Shown here: one piece after another, positions 28,020-43,024 of the stretch
Layout: the number at the start of each line of letters is the position of its first letter
How positions within the stretch are numbered: the first letter of the stretch is position 1
DNA from: Alphaproteobacteria bacterium
Lineage (GTDB): Bacteria; Pseudomonadota; Alphaproteobacteria; Reyranellales; Reyranellaceae
DNA: 64,000 bases
NCBI GenBank assembly: GCA_019635875.1
Contig: JAHBYP010000001.1
Location: 1,116,001-1,180,000, forward strand
Direction of reading: 5' to 3'
The notes under the pieces: generated by a model
What the model saw: only the letters and a program-made list of their open reading frames with translations
Told to the model about the DNA's origin: nothing
Database searches by the model: none
Position numbers and translations under genes: made by a program

Positions 28020-31000
28020 ATGCGTGGAGCTTCCGTGCTGAAGAAGGTCGCGATCGGGCTGGGCGCGGTCATCGTGCTGGTCGTCGCCGTGGCGCTGGCG
28101 GCGCCGCTGTTCATTGATGCCGAGAGCTACAAGCCAAGGGTTGCCGCCGCGATCCGCGACCTCACCGGACGCGACTTGGCCATATCCGGGCCGGTGAAGT
28201 TGCGCCTGCTGCCCTCGCCGGTGCTGGAGGCCGCAGATATCCGGCTGTCGAACATGCCCGGCGGGAAGGCGGCCTCAATGGTCGAGGCCAAGTCGCTGCG
28301 CATGGCGGTCGGTCTGTTTCCGCTGCTGGCCAGGCGGCTGGAGGTCTCCGAGCTGAAGCTGGTCGAGCCGCGCATCGCGCTGGAGGTTACCGCCGACGGC
28401 CGCGCCAACTACGATTTCACCCCGTCGGCGCCGCGGCAATCCGCACAGGCCGGTGATGCGACGCCCAAGGCAGCGGGCGAGGGCTATCGCATTACCGCCG
28501 AGCGCATCATCGTCGAGAACGGCAGCGTGAGCCTGGTCGATGCCCGGGCCAGGCGCGAGGTGCGGCTGGAGCAGATCGAGCTCACCGCTTCGCTCAAGGG
28601 CATGCCAGCCCCGGCGACGCTCAATGGCGCGGTGGTGGCCAATGGCGTGCGGCTGGCGCTCGAAGTCAAACTCGCCACACCCCAGGCCAACCGTCAGCCG
28701 GTCGAGGCGGTTCTCAAGGTCGATGACGGCGATCTGCGCCTGGTCGGCGCGATCGACGATCTGGCCGGGACCCCGCGCTACACCGGCTCGGCAAAGCTCT
28801 CGGCGCCGGATTTCGCCAGCTTTGTCGCCCGACTTTCGCGCGCAACAGGCACGCCGCCGCCCGACCTGCCGCCGGCACTGGCGCGCAAGGTCGCCTATGA
28901 GGGTGGGCTCGAGGCCTCGGCCACCGGTGTCGTCGCCCGTGATTTCAAGCTGAGCCTGGGCGAGGAATCCGGTAGTGGCTCGCTGTCGGTGACGCTCTCG
29001 CCGCTGAAGCTCGACGGCAAGCTCGTCTTCACCAAGCTCGACCTCGACAAGTGGCTGGCCGATGCGCCGGCGTCGACCACGGCCGTTCCGGCTCCCGGCG
29101 TGCCAACGGCAAGGCCCGGTGGCCCGCCGTCCGATCTTGCCCTGAAGCTCGATCTGCGCGCCGCCGACCTTGTCTACGGCGGCCGCAGCGCCAAGGACGT
29201 GGTGGTCGACGTCGAAATGGCCCAAGGCAGCCTGTCGCTGCACAAGTTGGCCGCGATCCTGCCTGGTGGTGCCAGGCTCGACGCGACCAGCACGGCGCAG
29301 GGCAAGGCGCATCGCGGCACGATCAGCCTCGAGGGCGAGCGGCTGCGCGAGCTGCTGACGTGGCTGAAGGTCGATGTCGCATCGGCGCCGCAGGGCAAGC
29401 TCGGCGCCTTCTCTCTCAAGGGCAATATCAGCGGCAGCGGACTCGATACGATCTCGATCACCGACGTCACGGCGCGGCTCGACGGCACGAGCATGAAGGG
29501 CGCCCTGACGGTGGCGCTCAGGGCGACGCCGTCCTTCACATTGGACATGCAGGCCGACGCGCTGGATCTCGACTCCTGGCTTCCCAAGCGCGCTGATGCC
29601 CCACGGCCTGCAGCCAAGGGCGCGGCGCCACAGCCGGCGGCGCCCGTCGATCTGTCCGGTATCGACGCGCGCGTGAAGGCGAAGTTCGCCCGGCTGACGT
29701 GGGGCGGCGAACGCCTCGACGGCGTCGATGTCGATCTCACGCTGCGCGGCAGCCGCCTGACGATCGGCGAGTCGCGCATAGCGGGGATCGCCGGCGGCTC
29801 GCTGGCGCTGAAGGGCAGCGTTGCCGATCTTGGTACGACACCGGTCTTCGACCTCAATGTCGGAGCGCAGAACGTCAACGTCGAGCGCCTGACGAAGCTG
29901 GCCCGGCAGGCGCCGCCGGGCAAGGCGCCGATCGGCGCGGTCTCGGTGCAGGGCGGCGTCGCCGGCACGGCGAGCGAACTCTCGATGCGCGACCTGCAGG
30001 TGAGCGCGCTGGGCAGCCAGCTGCGGCTGACCGGCAAGCTGGCGCTGCAGCACGGCGGGCCGCGCTACGACTTCAGCGCCTTCTCGCTGCGCACCGACGA
30101 TCTCGGCCGGCTGTTCGCCGCGATCGGCGAGGAGCCACCCGGCGTCACCGGCGACATCAGCGCCGCCGGCGCGCTGAAGGGCGATCCCAAGGTGGTGTCC
30201 TATCGCGGCAATTTTGCCCTCAAGGGCATCCAGGCGCAGGGTTCGGTGCGTGTCGATATCGCCCAGGTGCCGCGCGTCACCGCCGACCTGCGCGTCGGCG
30301 ATCTCGACATCGACAAGCTGTTCGGCGGCAGCACCGCCGGCCCGGCCGCGGGTGCCGCCGCCGGCGGCGGCGGTGGCAGCCGCCACTCCCGCGCGCCGAT
30401 CGACCTGTCACCGCTCAAGGCGCTCGAAGGGCAGTTCAAGCTGGTCGCCACCACCCTGCAGAAGGGCGTCTGGCGCCTCGAGAATGCCCAGCTCGAGGCG
30501 ACCCTGAAGGGCGGCGTGCTGAGCATCGCGCGGCTCAATGGCGGCTTCTACGGCGGCACGCTCGACCTCACCGGCAAGGTCGATGGCGCCCGGGCGCCCG
30601 GCCGTCTCGACGCGCGCGTGATCGCGGCCAACGTCAATCTCGGCCGTTTCGGGCCGGCGATCGTCGATTCCAACCGCATCGGCGGCGCGATGAACGCCAA
30701 TGTCGCCTTCAACGCCTCGCTCGCCAGCGTGCATGACCTGGTTGGCACTCTGAATGCCGATGGCAAGATCCACGGCACCGTGCGCTTCAACGTCACGGAT
30801 GCCGAAAGGATCGCGGGCCAGGCGGTCGGCGGTGCGGCGGCGCGGGGTGCGGCCGGCGTGCTGCGCGACATCACGGGTCCGATCGTCGGCGGCATTGCGC
30901 GCGGCGCCGGCAGCACGGTCGAGGCGCTGGGTCTGGCGATACGCATCGCCATGGATCGCTTCGTCGGCCGCAACGCGCCGATGAACGGCGAGATCACCGT

Positions 31001-31334
31001 GCGCGACGGCGTGCTGAGCACCAACAACACGCGTGTCGATGGCGAGCGCGCCTGGGCGATGGTGATGGCCAATGTCAACCTGCCTGCCTGGACGCAGGAC
31101 ACGACCATCAATGTCTTCGTCCAGGAGGATCCGAGCCGGCCGGCCGTCACGGTCCGGCAGACCGGCAGCGTCGATCGTCCGCATCGCGCGATCGCCGCCA
31201 GCGGTGCCGGCGCACCGCAGCAGCAACAGCCGCAGCAGCCAGCGCCGCAACAACAGCAACCACCGCCGCCGCAGCAGCGGCCGAGCCGGGTTCCCGGGCC
31301 GGTGCGGGATTTTCTGAAGGGCCTCGGCCGCTAA
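28020..31334 (+). CDS. AsmA family protein
   Basis: A protein of about 1104 residues. It has an N-terminal anchor (KKVAIGLGAVIVLVVAVALA), then the AsmA N-terminal signature YKPRVAAAIRDLTGRDL and ISGPVKLRLLPSPVLEAADI. Long beta-rich repeats follow, then the AsmA C-terminal domain (residues about 900-1050, NVNLGRFGPAIVDSNRIGG), and a Gln/Pro-rich tail. It belongs to the AsmA-like group thought to bridge inner and outer membranes for phospholipid transport or outer-membrane biogenesis. ATG 28020 is used here. GTG 28035, preceded by TGGAG, is an equally good start, and ATG 27999 is possible. Confidence 0.9.
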   Translation: MRGASVLKKVAIGLGAVIVLVVAVALAAPLFIDAESYKPRVAAAIRDLTGRDLAISGPVKLRLLPSPVLEAADIRLSNMPGGKAASMVEAKSLRMAVGLFPLLARRLEVSELKLVEPRIALEVTADGRANYDFTPSAPRQSAQAGDATPKAAGEGYRITAERIIVENGSVSLVDARARREVRLEQIELTASLKGMPAPATLNGAVVANGVRLALEVKLATPQANRQPVEAVLKVDDGDLRLVGAIDDLAGTPRYTGSAKLSAPDFASFVARLSRATGTPPPDLPPALARKVAYEGGLEASATGVVARDFKLSLGEESGSGSLSVTLSPLKLDGKLVFTKLDLDKWLADAPASTTAVPAPGVPTARPGGPPSDLALKLDLRAADLVYGGRSAKDVVVDVEMAQGSLSLHKLAAILPGGARLDATSTAQGKAHRGTISLEGERLRELLTWLKVDVASAPQGKLGAFSLKGNISGSGLDTISITDVTARLDGTSMKGALTVALRATPSFTLDMQADALDLDSWLPKRADAPRPAAKGAAPQPAAPVDLSGIDARVKAKFARLTWGGERLDGVDVDLTLRGSRLTIGESRIAGIAGGSLALKGSVADLGTTPVFDLNVGAQNVNVERLTKLARQAPPGKAPIGAVSVQGGVAGTASELSMRDLQVSALGSQLRLTGKLALQHGGPRYDFSAFSLRTDDLGRLFAAIGEEPPGVTGDISAAGALKGDPKVVSYRGNFALKGIQAQGSVRVDIAQVPRVTADLRVGDLDIDKLFGGSTAGPAAGAAAGGGGGSRHSRAPIDLSPLKALEGQFKLVATTLQKGVWRLENAQLEATLKGGVLSIARLNGGFYGGTLDLTGKVDGARAPGRLDARVIAANVNLGRFGPAIVDSNRIGGAMNANVAFNASLASVHDLVGTLNADGKIHGTVRFNVTDAERIAGQAVGGAAARGAAGVLRDITGPIVGGIARGAGSTVEALGLAIRIAMDRFVGRNAPMNGEITVRDGVLSTNNTRVDGERAWAMVMANVNLPAWTQDTTINVFVQEDPSRPAVTVRQTGSVDRPHRAIAASGAGAPQQQQPQQPAPQQQQPPPPQQRPSRVPGPVRDFLKGLGR

Positions 31335-31374
31335 CTGCGTCCTTGGGATCGCTGGCGATCCCGGGAGGACGAAT

Positions 31375-31638
31375 TCACGCGCGTGTGGCGTCCAGCCGTT
31401 CGCGCAGATCGCCGAGGACGAACAGGCGCAGCGCGCCCGAGAGGTTGGGGGCGCTGGCGAGGTCGCGGCCGGCGATGCGCGCGCGATCGATTTCCGCCAC
31501 CAGCGCCGCCAGCGACTGGCCGCGCCGCGTCGCGATCGCCGCCAACTCGTCCCAGAACGCCGCCTCGAGCGACACGCTGGTGCGATGCCGGCCGATGGCG
31601 ATCGAGCGCTTGCGCACGCGAGCGTCGGCCGGAATCAC
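31375..31638 (-). CDS. Ribbon-helix-helix domain protein (RHH_4 type)
   Basis: An 87-residue protein. [20 protein letters not shown] begins an RHH-like fold, followed by [20 protein letters not shown] and [15 protein letters not shown]. This matches the single-RHH family common in alphaproteobacteria, presumed DNA-binding dimers. The GTG at 31638 was chosen because it overlaps the fumC stop by four bases (GTGA at 31635-31638) and has GGAG six bases upstream. The longer frame starting at 31680 would overlap fumC by 46 bases. It is co-transcribed with fumC. Targets are unknown. Confidence 0.82.
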   Translation of the reverse strand: MIPADARVRKRSIAIGRHRTSVSLEAAFWDELAAIATRRGQSLAALVAEIDRARIAGRDLASAPNLSGALRLFVLGDLRERLDATRA

Positions 31639-33032
31639 GCGGGCTCCTCGGGCCGCGTCATCGCGCCGGGCTTCACCCATTGGTCGAACTGCTCCGACGT
31701 GACGAAGCCCGAGGCCAGCGCCGCATCGCGCAGCGACAGGCCCTCGAGATGCGCCTTGCGCGCGATCTTGGCCGCCTTGTCATAGCCGATATGCGGGTTG
31801 AGCGCCGTCACCAGCATCAGCGAGCGCTCCAGCAGCTCGGCGATGCGCTCGCGGTTGGCTTCGATGCCGGCGACGCAATTGCGCGCGAAGCTTTCCGATC
31901 CGTCGGCCAGCAGCCTGATCGACTGCAGCACCGCGTCGGCGATCACCGGCTTGTAGACGTTGAGCTGCAGCTGCCCGTTGGCGCCGGCGAAGGTGACGGT
32001 GGCGTGGTTGCCGATGACGCGGGCGGCCACCATGGTCAGCGCCTCGGCCTGGGTCGGGTTGACCTTGCCCGGCATGATCGAGGAGCCGGGCTCGTTCTCG
32101 GGCAGCGCCAGCTCGCCCAGGCCGGCGCGGGGACCCGAGCCCAGCAGGCGCACGTCGTTGGCGATCTTGTGCAGCGACACGGCGATGGTGTTGAGCGCGC
32201 CCGACAGCTCGACCAGCGCGTCGTGGCTGGCCAGCGCCTCGAACTTGTCGGGCGCCGTACTGAAGGGCAGGCCGGTCAGCGCGCCGATCTCGCGCGCGAA
32301 GGCCTCGGCGAACAGCGGGTGGGCGTTGAGGCCTGTGCCGACCGCGGTGCCGCCCTGCGCCAGCTCCAGCACGTGCGGCATCGCCGAGTCCAGCCGCGCC
32401 AGCGACAGCTCGACCTGCCGCGCCCAGGCACCGAACTCCTGGCCCATGGTCACCGGCGTGGCGTCCTGCAGATGGGTACGGCCGATCTTCACGATCGCGG
32501 CGAACGCGGCGGCCTTGGTCGCCAGCGCTGCGCGCAGTTCGCGTAACGCCGGCTTCAGCCGACGCTCGACGCCCAGCGCCGCGGCGATGTGCATCGCCGT
32601 CGGGAACGAGTCGTTGGAGGATTGGCCGAGATTGACGTGGTCGTTGGGATGCACCGGCGCCTTGCCGCCGCGCTTGCCGGCCAGCAGCTCGTTGGCCCGG
32701 CCGGCGATCACCTCGTTGGCGTTCATGTTGCTCTGCGTGCCCGAGCCCGTCTGCCAGACCACCAGCGGGAATTCGTCGGCCAGCGTGCCGTCGACCACCT
32801 CGTCGGCCGCCTTGAGGATCGCGCCGGCCTGCGGTTCCTTCAGCAGACCGAGCGCGATGTTGGCCAGGGCCGCGGCCTTCTTCTGCAGGCCCAGCGCCTC
32901 GACCAGGGCCGCCGGCATGCGCTCGCCGCCGATGCGGAAGTTCTCGACGCTGCGCTGCGTCTGCGCGCCCCAGTAGTGCCTGGCCGGGACCTTCACGTCG
33001 CCCAGCGAGTCGGTTTCGATCCTGTCGGCCAT
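31635..33032 (-). CDS. fumC: Class II fumarate hydratase
   Basis: A 465-residue iron-independent fumarase (fumarate to L-malate, TCA cycle) of the fumarase/aspartase superfamily. The signature [15 protein letters not shown] is present, with the substrate-binding segments [35 protein letters not shown] and the catalytic His in [13 protein letters not shown]. Aspartase-specific features are absent, and GTGLNAHP fits FumC. ATG 33032 gives the standard length. The stop is overlapped by an RHH gene. A second, unrelated class I fumarase lies at 56373-57989, so the genome carries both oxygen-stable and Fe-S enzymes. Confidence 0.95.
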   Translation of the reverse strand: MADRIETDSLGDVKVPARHYWGAQTQRSVENFRIGGERMPAALVEALGLQKKAAALANIALGLLKEPQAGAILKAADEVVDGTLADEFPLVVWQTGSGTQSNMNANEVIAGRANELLAGKRGGKAPVHPNDHVNLGQSSNDSFPTAMHIAAALGVERRLKPALRELRAALATKAAAFAAIVKIGRTHLQDATPVTMGQEFGAWARQVELSLARLDSAMPHVLELAQGGTAVGTGLNAHPLFAEAFAREIGALTGLPFSTAPDKFEALASHDALVELSGALNTIAVSLHKIANDVRLLGSGPRAGLGELALPENEPGSSIMPGKVNPTQAEALTMVAARVIGNHATVTFAGANGQLQLNVYKPVIADAVLQSIRLLADGSESFARNCVAGIEANRERIAELLERSLMLVTALNPHIGYDKAAKIARKAHLEGLSLRDAALASGFVTSEQFDQWVKPGAMTRPEEPA

Positions 33033-33119
33033 GCGGGCTCCCGCGACGAAAAGGGCGGAACCTCGTGGCTCCGCCCATCATGTCGTATCGGCACGCGCCG
33101 GGGTCAACCCGGCCATCGC

Positions 33120-34571
<1,452 letters not shown>

Positions 34572-34597
34572 CGCTTTCAAACTCCGTATCGCACTTC

Positions 34598-34651
34598 TGT
34601 CATCCCGAGCGGAGCGAGGGATCGGGATCCCTCGCTCCGCTCGGGATGACA
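34598..34651. repeat. Palindromic interspersed repeat, copy 2 (perfect 26-bp arms)
   Basis: The arms at 34598-34623 and 34626-34651 are exact reverse complements with only GG between them (core CCCGAGCGGAGCGAGGGATC). The repeat lies in the gltB-gltD gap. It belongs to the same family as the copies at 2587, 58636 and 63503. As RNA it would make a very stable hairpin between the two GOGAT cistrons. Confidence 0.85.
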
Positions 34652-34663
34652 GGGAGGTTGGTG

Positions 34664-39313
<4,650 letters not shown>

Positions 39314-39455
39314 CGCGATCATCCCTGCTACAGTGCTCGGTCGTCGGGAGACGAGCGACCCGGACGTCCCGCCCGCCCAATGTCGCAAGCACGTTGTATG
39401 CCGCAAAGCATCGGGGAAAGCGACTCGATTCGTCAGTAGTATTGTCTTATTTTTG

Positions 39456-39471
39456 TTAATGCTTGCATTAA
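39456..39471. promoter_or_regulatory. AT-rich 16-bp palindrome in the gltB-typA divergent region
   Basis: TTAATGC and GCATTAA are perfect complements around TT. It stands out as an AT-rich island in a GC-rich genome, 143 bp upstream of the gltB start and about 180 bp upstream of typA. It fits a regulator operator, perhaps for nitrogen control of gltB. No NtrC-type sequence is evident, so the regulator is unknown. Confidence 0.45.
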
Positions 39472-39515
39472 AATGTCGTTAACCGATGGCCATACGACGC
39501 TTTATGTCGCATGCT

Positions 39516-39530
39516 GTACCGATACGGTAC
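39516..39530. promoter_or_regulatory. Second palindrome in the gltB-typA divergent region
   Basis: GTACCG and CGGTAC are perfect complements around ATA, about 120 bp upstream of typA and 45 bp from the AT-rich palindrome. It may be a second operator. No regulator can be named. Confidence 0.35.
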
Positions 39531-39649
39531 CAAACGGAATCTCCGCAGCGATCGGGACGTCCCTGTTCGAGGGCCATTCCGGAACCTGACTTGCTGCGGC
39601 GCAGCAACATCCGTATAAGCCCCATCCGCCCCCGCCTGAAAGCGTACCA

Positions 39650-41476
39650 ATGAAGCTCCGCAATATCGCGATCATCGCGCATGTCGACCATGGCAAGACG
39701 ACCCTGGTCGATGCGCTGCTGCGCCAGAGCGGCACCTTCCGCGACAACCAGCAGGTCGCCGAGCGGGCGCTGGACTCCAACGACCTGGAGCGCGAGCGCG
39801 GCATCACCATCCTGGCCAAGTGCACGTCGGTGGTGTGGAAGGACACGCGCATCAACATCGTCGACACGCCGGGCCACGCCGATTTCGGCGGCGAGGTCGA
39901 GCGCATCCTCTCGATGGTCGACGGCGTGGTGGTGCTGGTCGATGCCGCGGAAGGCGTGCTGCCGCAGACCAAGTTCGTCACCGGCAAGGCGCTGCGCCTG
40001 GGCCTGCGGCCTATCGTGGTGATCAACAAGATCGACCGGCCCGACGCGCGGCCCGACGAGGTGCTGAACGAGATCTTCGATCTCTTCGTCGCGCTGGACG
40101 CCAACGACAAGCAGCTCGACTTCCCGACGCTCTACGCCTCGGGCCGCCAGGGCTGGGCCGATCCTGAGCTCCAGGGCGCGCGTAAGGATCTTTCGCCGCT
40201 GTTCGATCTCGTCGTCGGCCATGTGCCGCCGCCGAAGGTCGAGGCCGACGCGCCATTCCGCATGCTGGTGACGACGCTGGAGTACGACTCCTTCCTCGGC
40301 CGCGTGCTGACCGGCCGCATTCTCAGCGGTTCGGTGAAGGCCAACTCGACGGTCAAGGCGCTGTCGCGCACCAACAGCCAGATCGAGCAGACCCGCATCA
40401 CCAAGCTGCTGGCCTTCCGCGGCCTGGAGCGTACCGGCGTCGAGACCGCCGAGGCGGGCGACATTGTCGCCATCGCCGGCTTCAAGACCGCGACTGTCGC
40501 CGACACGATCTGCGAGCTCGCGGTCGAGGAGGCGATCGAATCCCAGCCGATCGATCCGCCGACGCTCGCCATGACCTTCTCGGTCAACGACTCGCCGCTG
40601 GCGGGCCGCGAGGGCGACAAGGTCACCAGCCGCATGATCCGCGCGCGACTGTTCCGCGAGTCGGAAGGCAACGTCGCCATCCGCGTGCGCGAGACGGAGA
40701 ACGCCGACGCATACGAGGTCGCCGGCCGCGGTGAGCTGCAGCTCGGCGTGCTGATCGAGACCATGCGCCGCGAGGGCTTCGAGCTCGCCATCAGCCGCCC
40801 GCGCGTGCTGTTCCGCGCCGATCCGCAGACCGGCCAGCAGATGGAGCCGATCGAGGAGGTCGTGGTCGACGTCGACGAGCAATTCTCCGGCGTCGTGGTC
40901 GACAAGCTCTCGCAGCGCCGCGCCGAGATGACCGAGATGCGGCCCAGCGGCGCCGGCAAGGTGCGCATCGTTTTCCACGCGCCCTCGCGCGGCCTGATCG
41001 GCTATCACGGCGAGTTCCTCACCGACACGCGCGGCACCGGCGTGATGAACCGGCTGTTCCACAGCTACGGCCCGCACCGCGGCCCGATCGGCGGCCGCTC
41101 CAAGGGCGTGCTGATCGCCAACGGCATGGGCGAGGCGGTGGCCTATGCGCTGTGGAACCTCGAGGATCGCGGCCCGATGTTCATCGACCCGGGCACGCAG
41201 GTCTACGAGGGCATGATCATCGGCGAGCACACGCGCGACAGCGACCTCGAGGTCAACCCGCTGAAGGGCAAGCAGCTCACCAACATCCGCACGACGTCGA
41301 AGGACGAGGCGGTGCGGCTCACCCCGCCGCGCCGCATGAGCCTCGAGCAGGCCATCACCTATGTCGAGGACGACGAGCTGGTCGAGGTCACGCCCAAGGC
41401 CATCCGCATCCGCAAGCGCCTGCTGAACCCCGAGGACCGCAAGCGCGCCAAGAAGCAGGCGGCGGCGAACGGGTGA
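39650..41476 (+). CDS. typA: Translational GTPase TypA/BipA
   Basis: A 608-residue ribosome-associated GTPase of the EF-G/LepA superfamily, involved in 50S assembly and stress adaptation. The G motifs are AHVDHGKTT (residues 10-18), the switch region [13 protein letters not shown] and NKIDRPDA. Beta-barrel and EF-G-like domains III and V follow, and the family-specific C-terminal domain contains [15 protein letters not shown] and the [20 protein letters not shown] stretch that ends in LN. The length matches the family. It is divergent from gltB across 336 bp and ends three bases before the stop of the convergent vapC gene. Confidence 0.96.
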   Translation: MKLRNIAIIAHVDHGKTTLVDALLRQSGTFRDNQQVAERALDSNDLERERGITILAKCTSVVWKDTRINIVDTPGHADFGGEVERILSMVDGVVVLVDAAEGVLPQTKFVTGKALRLGLRPIVVINKIDRPDARPDEVLNEIFDLFVALDANDKQLDFPTLYASGRQGWADPELQGARKDLSPLFDLVVGHVPPPKVEADAPFRMLVTTLEYDSFLGRVLTGRILSGSVKANSTVKALSRTNSQIEQTRITKLLAFRGLERTGVETAEAGDIVAIAGFKTATVADTICELAVEEAIESQPIDPPTLAMTFSVNDSPLAGREGDKVTSRMIRARLFRESEGNVAIRVRETENADAYEVAGRGELQLGVLIETMRREGFELAISRPRVLFRADPQTGQQMEPIEEVVVDVDEQFSGVVVDKLSQRRAEMTEMRPSGAGKVRIVFHAPSRGLIGYHGEFLTDTRGTGVMNRLFHSYGPHRGPIGGRSKGVLIANGMGEAVAYALWNLEDRGPMFIDPGTQVYEGMIIGEHTRDSDLEVNPLKGKQLTNIRTTSKDEAVRLTPPRRMSLEQAITYVEDDELVEVTPKAIRIRKRLLNPEDRKRAKKQAAANG

Positions 41477-41479
41477 GCG

Positions 41480-41887
41480 TCAGCTGAACGGATTGACGAC
41501 CGCCACGCCGATCCGCTCGAAGTCCCGCACGTTGCGCGTGACGATGGTAAAGCCGTGAACCAATGCCGTCGCGGCGATCAACGCGTCGATCGCCGGCGGG
41601 GTTGGTCTTCTCGCGGCGATCGCGCCCCAGCGCAACGCGATAGCCTCCGTCACGTCCAGGATTCTGCCCGCAAATACAGACCGTGAACCGACAAGCCAGG
41701 CTTCCAGCTCTCGGGCGTGCTGCGGGTCGCGACCAAGCTGGCTTTCGATTCCCTTCTGGACCTCACCCAACGTGAGAACACTGACGAACAGCGACTGGTT
41801 GTCCTGCCGCGCGAACCATTCGACGTAGCGAGGGCCTGGCCGCCGCTTGACGGCTTGCGACAGTGAGACCGTATCCAGCAGGTACAT
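41480..41887 (-). CDS. vapC: VapC/FitB-type PIN-domain toxin
   Basis: A 135-residue PIN-domain ribonuclease. The conserved acidic residues are visible: Asp5 in YLLDTVSLSQ, Glu43-region in LTLGEVQKGI, Asp in PAIDALIAATA, and the final acidic position in VTRNVRDFERIGV. The Ser/Thr-Asn variant near the start and the QKGIE element are typical of the FitB-like branch. VapC toxins usually cut tRNA or rRNA; the target here is unknown. Its ATG shares one base with the antitoxin stop (TGATG at 41885-41889), the classic coupling of such pairs. Confidence 0.92.
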   Translation of the reverse strand: MYLLDTVSLSQAVKRRPGPRYVEWFARQDNQSLFVSVLTLGEVQKGIESQLGRDPQHARELEAWLVGSRSVFAGRILDVTEAIALRWGAIAARRPTPPAIDALIAATALVHGFTIVTRNVRDFERIGVAVVNPFS

Positions 41888-42270
41888 CAGTCAGGATCGA
41901 GATCGCGGTCGGGATCGAAGCTGGAATCCGGCATCTGCCGGTTCTCACGCATGACGTCTTCCATGATTTGGTCAAAACCATCGATCTTCGGCCCGTTGAG
42001 TATGAAGTCGATGAAGGTTCGCTGCGGCTTGGCTTTCGCGCCGGTGAGCCGGTCGTACTCTTCCTTTGACATGACGACGACCGCCGGCTTGCCATGGCGT
42101 GTCACTTCCTGTGGGCCCTCGCGCAACGCAGCTGCCACCAGCTCGCTGAAGCGGTTCTTGGCATGCTGCAACTGCCAGGTCGCGGGCGCGGCTTTGAACG
42201 GCCTTGCCTTGGGTTCGGCGAGGCCGTGGGGCTTGCGCGTACGGCGCGGCTTGGCAGGCTTGCGGACCAT
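41887..42270 (-). CDS. Phd/YefM-type antitoxin
   Basis: A 127-residue antitoxin. The core WQLQHAKNRFSELVAAALRE, then PQEVTRHGKPAVVVMSKEEY, is the Phd/YefM DNA-binding fold, and the acidic C-terminal tail (SSFDPDRDLDPD) would wrap the toxin. An unusual basic N-terminal extension of about 28 residues (KPAKPRRTRKPHG and on) precedes the core and may add DNA contact. It is the first gene of the pair, starting just after a perfect 23-bp palindrome that overlaps its promoter. Pairing of Phd-type antitoxins with PIN toxins is common. Confidence 0.9.
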   Translation of the reverse strand: MVRKPAKPRRTRKPHGLAEPKARPFKAAPATWQLQHAKNRFSELVAAALREGPQEVTRHGKPAVVVMSKEEYDRLTGAKAKPQRTFIDFILNGPKIDGFDQIMEDVMRENRQMPDSSFDPDRDLDPD

Positions 42271-42275
42271 CCTTC

Positions 42276-42304
42276 ATTCTAGCCAGTCTGGCTAGAATTT
42301 ACAA
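42276..42304 (-). promoter_or_regulatory. Promoter and palindromic operator of the toxin-antitoxin pair
   Basis: Reading the minus strand, TTGTAA (42304-42299) and TAGAAT (42281-42276) lie 17 bases apart and fit -35 and -10 elements (4/6 and 5/6 matches to consensus). A perfect palindrome, ATTCTAGCCAG-T-CTGGCTAGAAT (42276-42298), fills the spacer and covers the -10 box, as expected for an autorepressor site. The -10 lies only five bases before the antitoxin ATG, so the message may be leaderless. The -35 also contains the stop codon of the upstream VOC gene. Confidence 0.75.
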
Positions 42305-42988
42305 ATGCCCACCCGTGAGCGAGGCGCGCTGGGAGATTTCGATGTGGTTGCCGTCGGGGTCGCACACGAAGGAATAGCGCACAGTCTCGCCCAGCACGCG
42401 CAGCGGTGCGCCTTCCTCGCCGCCGCGGGCGAGGATGCCGTCGTGCTCCTTCGCGGCGTCCCAGATCTGCACCGTGGTGTAGCGATAGCCCGGCGCGCGC
42501 CACTCCTTGCTCTTCTCGACCTTGCCTTCCTCGCCGACGATCACCAGCGAGTCACCGCAGCGATAGACGCCGCGGCTCGCGGCCTCGAACTGCATGACGT
42601 GGCGATAGAAGTGCTCGGTGGCATCGCGGTTGTTGACGCGCAGCACGACACCGACGCCGACCACGCCTTCGCAGCCCCTGGGTACCAGGCTGACGCGATT
42701 GCCGTCGGGGTCGATCAGGTGGCGCGGCGCGTCGAGGCCCTCGCGCGCGATCAGGACCTCGACGATGCCCGAGGGCGGCAGCGAGGGCAGAGGATCGCGC
42801 GCGTGGTTCATCTTGAGGATCGAGCCGTTCATGTGGTGGCGATGCTGCTGCATGCCGCCGCCCAGCTTGCCGAGATGGTCGTAGGGCAGGCCGACCGGTC
42901 CCTGCCAGAAGGCGAGCTGCTGATCGCGCCGGTTGCTGAACAGGCCGACGTCGATGTGGTTCTTGGCGAGGTTCATGGTGCGCACCAT
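42299..42988 (-). CDS. VOC-family protein (two vicinal-oxygen-chelate modules)
   Basis: A protein of about 229 residues. The first module starts NHIDVGLFSNRRDQQLAFW and ends RHLIDPDGNRVSLVPRG. The second runs from VGVGVVLRVNNRDATEHFYR to SFVCDPDGNHIEISQRA. The paired DPDGN motifs and the metal-ligand Glu are typical of glyoxalase/dioxygenase-type VOC proteins. ATG 42988 or GTG 42985 are likely starts, with AGGAG close upstream. It is divergent from a LivH permease with about 36 bp between starts. The long upstream open frame to 45220 is an artefact of high GC. The reaction is not predictable. Confidence 0.85.
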   Translation of the reverse strand: MVRTMNLAKNHIDVGLFSNRRDQQLAFWQGPVGLPYDHLGKLGGGMQQHRHHMNGSILKMNHARDPLPSLPPSGIVEVLIAREGLDAPRHLIDPDGNRVSLVPRGCEGVVGVGVVLRVNNRDATEHFYRHVMQFEAASRGVYRCGDSLVIVGEEGKVEKSKEWRAPGYRYTTVQIWDAAKEHDGILARGGEEGAPLRVLGETVRYSFVCDPDGNHIEISQRASLTGGHL

Positions 42989-43024
42989 GGACTCCTGCGC
43001 CGACTTCGCCAAGACTTCGCCGGC

